IMG/VR virus record: IMGVR_UViG_3300036862_000046
Coordinates: 1 to 58,991 of that record
Source of the DNA: a virus
DNA length: 58,991 nt
Strand: one strand, 5' to 3'
Positions 14,794 to 21,656 of this stretch are shown here, piece after piece; position 1 is the stretch's first letter; each line of letters starts with the position of its first letter. The notes under the pieces are model-generated. The model had not been told where the DNA came from. It saw only the letters and a program-made list of their open reading frames with translations, and made no database searches. The translations under genes were made by a program, and so were the position numbers.

Positions 14794-15146
14794 GGACCGC
14801 GTATATCTCCGGACCGATGCGACGGGTGCCGGAGTACAACTACCCGGCCTTCTTCGCGGCGGAGAAGGCTCTCCAGGACGCGGGCTGGGAGGTCCTCAAC
14901 CCCGCCCGGATCTCGGAGGAGAAGCACCCCGGTTTCGTGTCCGACGGCTCACCGGTTCACTCACGCCTCTTCGCGGCCCAGGACCTCGCGGTGATCATCT
15001 GGAAGCTCAGGGCAGAACGAGGAGACGCCGTCGTCACGCTCCCCGGGTGGGAGCAGTCCCGCGGGGCCTGCGGTGAGGTCGCCGTCGGACGGTGGGTACG
15101 ATTGCCGATCCTGACACTGGAGGAAGCCCTTGCAGACCGAAGCTGA
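14790..15146 (+). CDS. DUF4406 / nucleoside 2-deoxyribosyltransferase-like protein
   Basis: 118 aa starting YISGPMRRVPEYNYPAF, with NPARI, QDLAVI and GDAVVTLPGWEQSRGACGEV. These are the conserved blocks of DUF4406 and the nucleoside deoxyribosyltransferase fold. Phage members probably act on nucleosides or nucleotides. ATGA overlap with the phosphoesterase. Confidence 0.75.
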   Translation: MRTAYISGPMRRVPEYNYPAFFAAEKALQDAGWEVLNPARISEEKHPGFVSDGSPVHSRLFAAQDLAVIIWKLRAERGDAVVTLPGWEQSRGACGEVAVGRWVRLPILTLEEALADRS

Positions 15147-15414
15147 GATTCGCGCGGAACGCGCGAAGGTGTACGGCGACGTCCAGACCAACCACGCGAA
15201 CATCGCGGGCGTGTGGACCGCGCTCCTCCGGGCTCGCTACGGCCCGGAGATGCCGGCGCTCGACGCCCAGATGGCGGAGCTGATGCTGGCAGGCTTCAAG
15301 ATCGCGAGGGCTGCGAGACCGGTGCCACTGGATCCTGCCGTCAGGATCCAGTACCTAGACTCGTTCCCCGATGCCCGAAATTATTTGGACTTTGCGCGTG
15401 AGGCAGTTGAATGA
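15130..15414 (+). CDS. DUF6378-like protein
   Basis: 94 aa with a TTG start after GGAGGAAG. ERAKVYGDVQTNHANIAGVW, the central helix AELMLAGFKIARAAR and a terminal ARNYLDFA match small phage proteins carrying DUF6378. The function of that family is unknown. It overlaps the previous gene by 17 nt and contains a perfect 11-bp hairpin at 15327..15352. Confidence 0.6.
   Translation: MQTEAEIRAERAKVYGDVQTNHANIAGVWTALLRARYGPEMPALDAQMAELMLAGFKIARAARPVPLDPAVRIQYLDSFPDARNYLDFAREAVE
15327..15352. other. Perfect intragenic hairpin, 11-bp stem, 4-nt loop
   Basis: ACTGGATCCTG, loop CCGT, CAGGATCCAGT within the DUF6378-like gene, just upstream of the HNH chimera. No T tract follows. Confidence 0.5.
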
Positions 15415-15686
15415 GACGACCCGGCCATTGCCTCAAATGCGGTATTTATCGCGAGGGTCTTCACCGAGACCACATTGTCCCCAAATTTCTAGGAGGGGCA
15501 GATTCCCCCGAAAATATCCAACTGACCATGACGTGGCGCCTGACCCAGTCCCTGATGATCCTGACACCGGAGGCTAACCGCGAAGAGGTTCGGGCGATAG
15601 CGTCGCGCGCCGTGGCGGAGATCCAGGCCCGTCTAGCTACCTGGCCTAACGAGACGTTGAGCGTCGACCCCGGTAAGGAGAGCTGA
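15411..15686 (+). CDS. Chimeric HNH endonuclease
   Basis: 91 aa. Residues 1-38 are an HNH nuclease half: CLKCG, then HRDHIVPKFLGGADSPENIQL with the H...N...(H) core. The usual second CxxC is missing. From residue 39 the sequence changes to SLMILTPEANREEVRAI... AEIQARLATWP... VDPGKES. This resembles the C-terminus of the neighbouring protein at 15901 (SLAILARTEEA... AEVAAWP... VEPGVKDS). The HNH part is more A+T-rich than its surroundings. I infer that an HNH module replaced the N-terminus of a duplicated copy of that neighbour. Confidence 0.65.
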   Translation: MRRPGHCLKCGIYREGLHRDHIVPKFLGGADSPENIQLTMTWRLTQSLMILTPEANREEVRAIASRAVAEIQARLATWPNETLSVDPGKES

Positions 15687-15904
15687 TGCTGCGAAGGCTG
15701 ATGGCGGTGTTTAGGCAGGACCCGGTCTACCTCGACGAGGACGCGATGGAACGCCTTCGACTCCGGTGGAACAACGAGGCTATGGACGCGGCGCGTATAC
15801 CTTTGAGAGGAGACCCGCACCCGTTCGCGGTGACGTCGTACGAGGTACGGCCGAGCGACGAGCCCTACCAGCTCGAAGAAGATATCGACTGGGGCGCCGC
15901 TTGA
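15686..15904 (+). CDS. Small acidic protein (72 aa), unknown
   Basis: TGATG overlap with the HNH gene. The N-terminus is basic and helical (MLRRLMAVFRQDPVYLDEDA), the C-terminus acidic (YQLEEDIDWGAA). No motif. Confidence 0.55.
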   Translation: MLRRLMAVFRQDPVYLDEDAMERLRLRWNNEAMDAARIPLRGDPHPFAVTSYEVRPSDEPYQLEEDIDWGAA

Positions 15905-16170
15905 TCGACATCCAGGGGATGTCGGACGAGACGACGGCGGCCCTGTCGGATGTCCTGATCCGGCACAAGTCCGCCAACCCGCTCTCGGACGCGTTGTCCG
16001 TAGTCGTGACGATGTCGCGAAACATCAGCCTCGCGATCCTGGCGCGGACGGAGGAAGCGTATCTGGAGCACAACCGGACGCGTTGCCTGGTACTCCTCGC
16101 GGAGCTGTCAGCGGAGGTCGCGGCGTGGCCGCAGATCACGACGGTGGAGCCTGGGGTCAAGGACTCGTGA
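15901..16170 (+). CDS. Small helical protein (89 aa), unknown
   Basis: A TTG start overlaps the upstream stop (TTGA); an ATG at 15919 is the alternative. Predicted all-helical, with VVVTMSRNISLAILARTEEA and a C-terminal AAWPQITTVEPGVKDS shared with the C-terminal half of the HNH chimera. Function unknown. Confidence 0.55.
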   Translation: MIDIQGMSDETTAALSDVLIRHKSANPLSDALSVVVTMSRNISLAILARTEEAYLEHNRTRCLVLLAELSAEVAAWPQITTVEPGVKDS

Positions 16171-16349
16171 GGGACTTAGCGGAGGAGTCCCTGCTAACGA
16201 CGCTGCACCGTCGGGGGTTCACCGCGGCGGACATCGACACGACTAGATTCCCTGGCCTCCTCTGCGCTATGGAAGGCTGCTCGGACCTGCGACTACCGGG
16301 GCGACTGGTCTGCCTGCAGCACGTGCCGGAGTTCGGGGCGACGTCTTGA
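16167..16349 (+). CDS. Small protein with C-x4-C...C-x2-H motif (60 aa)
   Basis: The GTG at 16167 overlaps the previous stop. LLCAMEGCSDLRLPGRLVCL followed by QHVPEF gives three cysteines and a histidine, a likely zinc site. It ends at the start of the GIY-YIG gene (TTGA overlap). Confidence 0.6.
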   Translation: MRDLAEESLLTTLHRRGFTAADIDTTRFPGLLCAMEGCSDLRLPGRLVCLQHVPEFGATS

Positions 16350-16981
16350 AGTGGTTTGTCTATGGACTCTACTCCTCCGAGGAACCGATGCGGATCAGGT
16401 ACGTGGGTAAGACCTCTCGTTTTAACCGAATCTACGGGCATTTGTACGAGGCGCGTGTGGGCCACGTGTGTCACAAATGCTCGTGGATCAGACAAGAGGA
16501 ACGAACCGGCGCTCAAATTGAATGGGTTCCCTTAACTTGGTATGAGACAGAGTCTGAAGTGTTCTTGGCGGAACGCCGCTATATCGCGTCGCTCCGTACA
16601 CAGCTGACCAATCTCACCGACGGCGGAGACGGCGCATCCGGATTTATTCACACCCTTGCTACGCGTGCTCAGATGAGCGCCTCACACCTGGGAGTAGCTC
16701 GTCAGCCTCACACGTCCGAAACGAAACATAAAATCGGGAATGCAAATCGAGGACGTAGCCCGGACGCGGTCACTCGTATGAAAATGAGCGAGGCTCGAAA
16801 GGGTAAAACTCAGTCGTTGGAGACAAAGTCTAAAAAGAGCCGGTCTCTAAAGGGCCGGCGTCTTGGCCCGCTTCCGAAGACGACCCGGGATAAAATCAGC
16901 CTCGCTCTGATCGGCCGTAAAAGGCCGACCTTTTCGGCCGAGTGGCGTGCGAACATGAGCGCGGCAAGGAAGAGGAGATGA
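16346..16981 (+). CDS. GIY-YIG homing endonuclease with NUMOD3 repeats (copy A)
   Basis: 211 aa, TTG start. The nuclease domain has FVYGLYSS (GIY), RYVGKT (YIG), an H...R helix (RFNRIYGHLYEA), CHKCSWIR, the conserved E in AERRYIAS, and NLTDGGDG. Residues 105-211 hold several NUMOD3-like DNA-binding repeats (KMSEARKGK and related). Lower G+C than its neighbours. Over its nuclease domain it is closely similar to the gene at 31759. Sits just before the helicase gene. A free-standing homing endonuclease that cuts cognate phage DNA. Confidence 0.88.
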   Translation: MKWFVYGLYSSEEPMRIRYVGKTSRFNRIYGHLYEARVGHVCHKCSWIRQEERTGAQIEWVPLTWYETESEVFLAERRYIASLRTQLTNLTDGGDGASGFIHTLATRAQMSASHLGVARQPHTSETKHKIGNANRGRSPDAVTRMKMSEARKGKTQSLETKSKKSRSLKGRRLGPLPKTTRDKISLALIGRKRPTFSAEWRANMSAARKRR

Positions 16982-18540
16982 AACCTCTCTACCCGCATCA
17001 AGAGGAGTTCATCTCGGAGTTCCTGAAGCTAACCGATCCCGACATCGGACGTGTCGCTCCCGGGGCTATGCTCTGTGGCTTCACGATGCGGTTGGGCAAG
17101 TCTCGAACAGCAATCGAGATTGCGCAACGTCTGTTCCTGGCGGGCGAGATCGATCACGCGATCGTGGTGTGCCCCGCTCCGGTCCGGAGCGTGTGGTTCG
17201 ATGAAGCCCTCGGGCAAATCGCGGAGTACTCCGCCGTGCCAGTAGAGGTCTCCCAGTACCGGTCTAAGGTCACGTCGTGGTTCCGGCTTAATGGATCTCC
17301 TGCCCCTCAGAGGTGTCTGCGCTGGACGGTCACCAACTACGAGTTCATCCGCCAGGCCGCACGCCTCAAGCCGCTCCTCAAACTCGCTGACTTCCGGACC
17401 CTGCTTATCCTCGACGAGAGCAGCTACATAAAATCTCCGTCGTCTCAGCAGACCAAAGCGTGCTACGCGCTGCGCAAGCAGTGCGGGCGCGTCCTACTTC
17501 TGAACGGGACTCCCGAGGGCGACGACCCGGGCGATCTCTACGCGCCTTGTAAGATATTGGATACGGCGATCCTCGGCTACCGAACCTGGGGCGAGTACAA
17601 GGCGAACTACGCCGTACTCGGCAAAGGGTACGCGGTCGGCGGCCGGGAGTTCCAGACCGTCGTCTCATGGAAGAATCTCGACGAGCTAGGACGCCGGACC
17701 GCGCCGTATTTCCGGATCAAAACCGCGGCGGAGGTCGTCGGGATGCCTAAGACCCTGGCTCCGGTGATGCTGACCGCGACGCTGTCCCCGGAGACCTGGC
17801 GCATGTACCAGGAGATGCGTAAGGACGCGGTCGCCTGGCTCACGTCGAACGAGCGGGTCACCGCGGCCCAGGCGGCAGTGAAAGTCCTCCGGCTCTCACA
17901 GCTTACGTCCGGTTTCCTGGGGGGAGTTGTCGATGTCGGCGAGGGCGAGGTAAGATACGACGGCGGTCAGTCTCTTGTCTCGGGCCTCCCGCGTATGGAT
18001 ACCGCGACTCGAGAGATCGGGCGAGAGAAGCTGGACGTCGTACTCAGGTGGCTGGAGGAGAGACGTGCGGAGGACCCGAACTTCCGAGTCGTCCTCTGGT
18101 GCCGGTTCAGAGCCGAGGCGGAACGGCTCCACATGAGTCTGTCACGGGTCGACTGGAACGTAGACCTTCTAGTCGGCGGTCAGAACGAGGCCGACCGAGC
18201 CAGCGCGGTGTCGCTTCTGGCGCCGGCCGGCGTGTGGCGTGGATCTCGCGTGAGAGGAGCGTCGGCCCTGGTCGGAACCGAGCGCACCGGCGGCATGGGA
18301 CTCGACTTCTCCGGGGCATCCTGCGCGGTCCACGTCTCCAACGGGTACTCCCGGATGATGAGACTACAGGCGGACGCGCGGATCCTCGGACCGCACCAGG
18401 GGGGTACCGCTGCCTACTTCGACGTCGTGGCGGAGGGGCCGGCGGGACAGAAGACGATAGATCACGTAGTGCTTTCAGCACTACGTGATAAACGGGACCT
18501 CGCGTCGATCACGGCGCGGGAGTGGGGGGAGATCCTATGA
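16978..18540 (+). CDS. SNF2-like superfamily 2 helicase
   Basis: 520 aa. Motif I is FTMRLGKSRTAIE (reduced Walker A with K41), motif II ILDESSYIKSPSS, motif III LLLNGTPEGDD. The C-terminal lobe has VVLWCRFRAEAERL and a late STERTGGMGLDFSGASCAVH with YSRMMRLQADARILGPHQ (motifs V and VI). This is the phage SNF2/helicase-C arrangement, predicted to translocate on DNA during replication or recombination. The ATG at 16978 follows AAGAGGAG. A perfect 13-bp hairpin lies at 18461..18489. Confidence 0.85.
   Translation: MKPLYPHQEEFISEFLKLTDPDIGRVAPGAMLCGFTMRLGKSRTAIEIAQRLFLAGEIDHAIVVCPAPVRSVWFDEALGQIAEYSAVPVEVSQYRSKVTSWFRLNGSPAPQRCLRWTVTNYEFIRQAARLKPLLKLADFRTLLILDESSYIKSPSSQQTKACYALRKQCGRVLLLNGTPEGDDPGDLYAPCKILDTAILGYRTWGEYKANYAVLGKGYAVGGREFQTVVSWKNLDELGRRTAPYFRIKTAAEVVGMPKTLAPVMLTATLSPETWRMYQEMRKDAVAWLTSNERVTAAQAAVKVLRLSQLTSGFLGGVVDVGEGEVRYDGGQSLVSGLPRMDTATREIGREKLDVVLRWLEERRAEDPNFRVVLWCRFRAEAERLHMSLSRVDWNVDLLVGGQNEADRASAVSLLAPAGVWRGSRVRGASALVGTERTGGMGLDFSGASCAVHVSNGYSRMMRLQADARILGPHQGGTAAYFDVVAEGPAGQKTIDHVVLSALRDKRDLASITAREWGEIL
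18461..18489. other. Perfect intragenic hairpin, 13-bp stem, 3-nt loop
   Basis: ATCACGTAGTGCT, loop TTC, AGCACTACGTGAT, ending 51 bp before the helicase stop. No T tract follows. It is the strongest hairpin I see in the genome. Candidate attenuator or mRNA-processing signal ahead of the M15 peptidase gene. Confidence 0.6.
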
Positions 18541-18935
18541 CACTCGGTCAGAGACAGGAACTGTTCGCGAAGCTGGAAGCGGAGTGGGTACTCCGCGCAC
18601 TGAAGCGACCCGGCGTCACGCTCCGACAGGGCGAGGGCCGTATCCTCACGCTGGGACCGGACGGCAAGTCCGGACGTCGAGCCTACCTCGTCGGGGGCAA
18701 AGGATCCGCGGTCCGGGTCCAAGATGCCGTCCACATGCTCGGAGGGTGCCACTACCAGGGGCTGGCGAAAGACTGGCAGCTGTTCCTGGACGGTCATCAC
18801 GTCGAGGACGGCGGCCACCAGCTCTGGCGTGAACTCGGGGAGGACTGGGAGCGTAGCCATCCCCTGGCGCGGTGGGGCGGGAGGTTCAACGACGCGAACC
18901 ATATCAGCATCGAGTCCGTCGACGGGAAGAAGTGA
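18537..18935 (+). CDS. M15-family (L-Ala-D-Glu / D-Ala-D-Ala) peptidase
   Basis: 132 aa. YLVGGKGSAVRVQDAVHMLG, then HYQGLAKDWQLF with the His and Asp zinc ligands, W near RELGEDWERSHPL, and WGGRFNDANHISIE with the final His. These are the landmarks of M15-type phage endolysins, which cleave peptide cross-links of peptidoglycan. The start overlaps the helicase stop (ATGA). No signal peptide, so a holin would be needed; the small membrane protein that follows is a candidate. Confidence 0.75.
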   Translation: MTLGQRQELFAKLEAEWVLRALKRPGVTLRQGEGRILTLGPDGKSGRRAYLVGGKGSAVRVQDAVHMLGGCHYQGLAKDWQLFLDGHHVEDGGHQLWRELGEDWERSHPLARWGGRFNDANHISIESVDGKK

Positions 18936-19210
18936 AGGAGATCGCTCTCCTGTCTCTCCTCTACGGAGGAACGAAGGCCGCGGATCTCGCGACGACGGAG
19001 TACGCGCTCCGCCGAGCCGGTACGTACGAGGCTAACGCTCTGCTCCGGGACCGAGCGACTCGGATCGCAGTCAGCGCCGGGGTCGTCGTGGGTGAGGTCT
19101 GGCTCACGCGCCGGGCTCGCGGCCGGTGGAAGACGGCGCTGAAGATCCTGATCCCGGCGACGCATGCCGGGCTCGCGGTGTGGAACGTGAGACAGGCAAG
19201 GAGAGCGTAG
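18932..19210 (+). CDS. Small membrane protein, possible holin (92 aa)
   Basis: GTG start overlapping the M15 peptidase stop. Two or three hydrophobic segments: IALLSLLYGGTKAADLAT, VSAGVVVGEVWLT and ILIPATHAGLAVW. The DxxTTEYALRRAGTYEANAL segment is typical of a family of small phage membrane proteins near DUF5658. Position directly after a lysin suggests, but does not prove, a holin. Confidence 0.5.
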   Translation: MKEIALLSLLYGGTKAADLATTEYALRRAGTYEANALLRDRATRIAVSAGVVVGEVWLTRRARGRWKTALKILIPATHAGLAVWNVRQARRA

Positions 19211-19608
19211 TGAGAGAACGGTTCTGCTACCTCCAGGGCTGGGGCACGTACTCGTCCGATACGATGGTCTGCGTCGGAATGACGCCGGCCCAGATCCTCG
19301 CGCGGATGAAGCGTGGCGGGACAAGGCCGCGGATCGTCAAGGCGTTCGCAGGAGTCCTCGACCAGTTCGGAAACGGCCTCGGGCATTGCTGGGTCGACCC
19401 CTGCACCGGTGCATCCGTGCTCTCGTTTCCGGACTGGCGCAACGACTGGCCTCACTGGGACACCCTCGTCCATGAGGTCGCTCACCTGGTCCACGCGGCA
19501 CTCGGCCGACACCGAGCCATGGCTGACGAGGACGAGGCGAGGGCATACCAGACAGAATACCTCTTCCGTGAGATTCGACGCGAACTGTGGACGCGTAGTA
19601 GATCTTAA
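19210..19608 (+). CDS. HExxH-motif metalloprotease-like protein (132 aa)
   Basis: GTG start overlapping the previous stop. Contains TLVHEVAHLVHAALG, an HExxH helix at H88-E89-H92, followed by an acidic EDEARAYQTEYLFREIRREL helix that may give the third zinc ligand (E). No signal peptide. Three cysteines lie in the first half. Substrate unknown. Confidence 0.6.
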   Translation: MRERFCYLQGWGTYSSDTMVCVGMTPAQILARMKRGGTRPRIVKAFAGVLDQFGNGLGHCWVDPCTGASVLSFPDWRNDWPHWDTLVHEVAHLVHAALGRHRAMADEDEARAYQTEYLFREIRRELWTRSRS

Positions 19609-19614
19609 AACCTG

Positions 19615-19623
19615 TGGTAAGAT
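19615..19623 (+). promoter_or_regulatory. Extended -10 element TGG-TAAGAT
   Basis: TGTGGTAAGAT just after the HExxH gene, followed by GGGAGG at 19637-19642. Same -10 as the early promoters but no matching -35. Probably starts transcription of the ssDNA-binding/PrimPol operon. Confidence 0.5.
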
Positions 19624-19647
19624 AGACGTACTGGAAGGGAGGCGATT

Positions 19648-20127
19648 CTGGGAAAATGGGACGGGGTCACGAAGACGCTGACGAAGCTGCCGGGCGAGAA
19701 GACGCCGCGTCAGCTCGCGATCGACGACGAGAAGGCTCGCATCGAGGACCGCGGCGCGGCAGGATTGACGGCGCTCTACGTGCGACGACGCACGGAAGAG
19801 GAAGCGGCCTCGGATCTCGCTCACGAGGCCGGGATCCGACTCGCGGCGGCAGAGCAGCTCATGTGGTCCGCCTACGAGGACGCGAATCTCACGACGTTGA
19901 AGCTGAAGGACGGGTCGGGCGCCAGGGTTCAGACGGTGCCGTACGCCGTGGTCCGGGACTCGCAGGCGCTGCGACAGTGGGCGGAGGCCAACGGCTTCAC
20001 GGCCAAGCTCGCGCTGCCGTGGGGTACGGTCAACTCGGAGGTCGGCGAACGCCTTCTGAACGGGCTCCCTCTTCCTGACGGAGTCGAGGTGTACGTCAAG
20101 ACTACGACGGTCATCATCAGGGGATGA
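19648..20127 (+). CDS. Protein of unknown function (about 159 aa), non-canonical start
   Basis: Coding-like sequence begins LGKWDGVTKTLTKLPGEKTP directly after GGGAGG, but the only codons with sensible spacing are CTG (19648) or ATT (19645). The first ATG in frame is at 19765 and would discard about 40 plausible residues. Middle helices TEEEAASDLAHEAGIRL and QLMWSAYEDANLTTL; C-terminal half LRQWAEANGFTAKLALPWGT. No enzyme motif. Sits upstream of the ssDNA-binding-like gene, so a replication accessory role is possible. Confidence 0.65.
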   Translation: MGKWDGVTKTLTKLPGEKTPRQLAIDDEKARIEDRGAAGLTALYVRRRTEEEAASDLAHEAGIRLAAAEQLMWSAYEDANLTTLKLKDGSGARVQTVPYAVVRDSQALRQWAEANGFTAKLALPWGTVNSEVGERLLNGLPLPDGVEVYVKTTTVIIRG

Positions 20128-20321
20128 GCTTCGCCCCTCGGCGCAAACGCTGGTCTACCAAGAAGCCCAGCGAGAGGCGCCCGGTGTGGTGGCACTTCAG
20201 TGACGCGGAACTGCGCACGGTAGCGGAGGCGACGGAACGGGCGGACTTCGAGCAGTTAGTTCGGGAGCGCGGAACGGGGCAGCGCTTGACAGCCCCGAAT
20301 AAAACAGAGGACAAAGACTGA
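20124..20321 (+). CDS. Small basic protein (65 aa), unknown
   Basis: ATGA overlap. Basic start (MSFAPRRKRWSTKKPSERRP), aromatic core (VWWHFSDAELRTVAEA). Probably nucleic-acid or protein binding; co-translated with the ssDNA-binding-like gene. Confidence 0.55.
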   Translation: MSFAPRRKRWSTKKPSERRPVWWHFSDAELRTVAEATERADFEQLVRERGTGQRLTAPNKTEDKD

Positions 20322-21115
20322 TGGTCAATTTCAAGAAGCAGGCGGACGGCAGTACGACAGCAGTCGCGGAAACCGAAGCATATACGACGGCGTTGGCTCT
20401 CCCCGCTGACTTTCAGAACGCGCGCGGCCAGGGAACCGAGGGCCTCGACTCCGGCGACGTCAAGCCCCCGCGGCTCTCGCTCGCGCAGGGCGGCACGCCG
20501 CAGGTCAAACGCGGCAATCCGAAGTTCGTCGAGGGTCTCCACGAGGGCGACCTCTTCAATGACCTGACCGGGCAGAACTACGGCCCCGGGCCGCTGAGCA
20601 TCATCATAGTGAAGTTCCTCGGCAAGTCGGCCATCCAGTTCCGTCCGATGCTCGAAGGCGGGGGCGTGATCGACTTCAACGTCCCACTCGACGACAAGCG
20701 GCTGGAGTGGACGACGGACGAGAAGACGGGCAAGGGCGCCAAGCCGGTGGCTACGCTCTACTACAACTATCTGGTATACCTCCCCGACACGTACGAGGTC
20801 GCCACCCTCTCGATGAAGAACACCTCGATCAAGGTCGCGATCCAGCTCAACAGCCTGATCAAGCTTCCCCTGAACATCAACGGCCAGCTCGTGCTCTCAC
20901 CTCCGGCGTGGGCGCGTACGCTCTCACTCGGGACCGCGATGGAGACGAAGGAGGCCAACACCTTCGCGAACTTCACGCTCCGCCCGCTCTCGATCACGGA
21001 CGAACAGACACGGGCTCAGGTCGGCGTCATCTTCGAGTCGTTCACCGCCAAGAACGTGGTCGTGGACCACGCGACCGACGCGGTCGAGCCGAGCGAGGAG
21101 AACGTCCCCTTCTAG
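20321..21115 (+). CDS. Probable ssDNA-binding protein
   Basis: 264 aa. The body is beta-rich: PPRLSLAQGGTPQVKRGNPK, FLGKSAIQFRPML, YYNYLVYLPDTYEVATLSM. The C-terminus is acidic with a terminal aromatic (EPSEENVPF), the tip by which SSB-type proteins recruit partners. Its place between replication genes supports the call. No OB-fold motif can be proved by eye, so the family is inferred. Conventional ATG. Confidence 0.65.
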   Translation: MVNFKKQADGSTTAVAETEAYTTALALPADFQNARGQGTEGLDSGDVKPPRLSLAQGGTPQVKRGNPKFVEGLHEGDLFNDLTGQNYGPGPLSIIIVKFLGKSAIQFRPMLEGGGVIDFNVPLDDKRLEWTTDEKTGKGAKPVATLYYNYLVYLPDTYEVATLSMKNTSIKVAIQLNSLIKLPLNINGQLVLSPPAWARTLSLGTAMETKEANTFANFTLRPLSITDEQTRAQVGVIFESFTAKNVVVDHATDAVEPSEENVPF

Positions 21116-21122
21116 ATCTCTG

Positions 21123-21139
21123 GTCGCTCACGGAGCGAC
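21123..21139. other. Hairpin, 7-bp stem, 3-nt loop
   Basis: GTCGCTC, loop ACG, GAGCGAC, directly after the ssDNA-binding-like gene. First of a cluster of hairpins in a 140-bp non-coding stretch. Confidence 0.5.
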
Positions 21140-21201
21140 AGACCTGCGCTGAGCGCCCGACGCAGAACAATATCGGGCTTACTTCTAGGCGGACGGTACG
21201 G

Positions 21202-21228
21202 ACCGGGGGAAGCGCAGACTCCCCCGGT
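21202..21228. terminator. Strong GC hairpin, probable terminator or structured RNA
   Basis: ACCGGGGGA, 9-nt loop, TCCCCCGGT: a perfect 9-bp stem. No T run follows, so classic intrinsic termination is doubtful. Bases 21118-21258 hold this and the hairpin at 21123 and no convincing gene. Confidence 0.5.
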
Positions 21229-21258
21229 AACACCTTCGACAGAACGATGGGAGATTAG

Positions 21259-21336
21259 ATGAAAAGGAAGATTGTTCCGTCCTGGCTCCGAGTCCTTTCA
21301 TTCTGGGCGGCGCGGCCCGTCATCAAGTTTCGTTGA
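21259..21336 (+). CDS. Small basic peptide (25 aa)
   Basis: ATG after GGGAG; product MKRKIVPSWLRVLSFWAARP followed by VIKFR. Its stop overlaps the TTG start of the next gene (TTGA), the coupling style of this genome, which argues it is translated. Amphipathic and basic; it might be a leader peptide for the downstream PrimPol operon. Confidence 0.45.
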   Translation: MKRKIVPSWLRVLSFWAARPVIKFR

Positions 21337-21656
21337 GTCCTTGGCCTAAGCCCGAGACGATCGCCGCGGCGCTGCTCGGCGTGGCGTGCGAGGTCGCCCC
21401 GACGGAGCGAGGGCCGGTCTACGGCCTCCGCTCCGCGGACCCGAACGTGCTCCTCGTGATCCGCGCGGCCGGCGGACCTCAGGCCGTCTGCCTTCGCTGT
21501 ACCGTCGCGGAGGCTATGCCCGCGGCGCCAAGTAGCCATGGTCTGAACGGTGCTGCCGTCCCGCTGTTCGTTCCCGGGACTCTCGCGCACGGGCTCTTCG
21601 CGCTGACATGGCTGAATGCGTTCTCACGACGGCACGAACACGAGGAGACCCGCTGA
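21333..21656 (+). CDS. Protein of unknown function (107 aa)
   Basis: TTG start overlapping the preceding 25-aa peptide. ETIAAALLGVACEVAPTERG then VCLRCTVAEAM; no diagnostic motif. It precedes and overlaps the PrimPol-VapE gene. Confidence 0.55.
   Translation: MSPWPKPETIAAALLGVACEVAPTERGPVYGLRSADPNVLLVIRAAGGPQAVCLRCTVAEAMPAAPSSHGLNGAAVPLFVPGTLAHGLFALTWLNAFSRRHEHEETR

Noticed and set aside
16083-16166. Extension of the gene at 16167 to an upstream ATG at 16083
   Set aside because: It would overlap the previous gene by almost 90 bp; the GTGA overlap at 16167 fits the genome's pattern.
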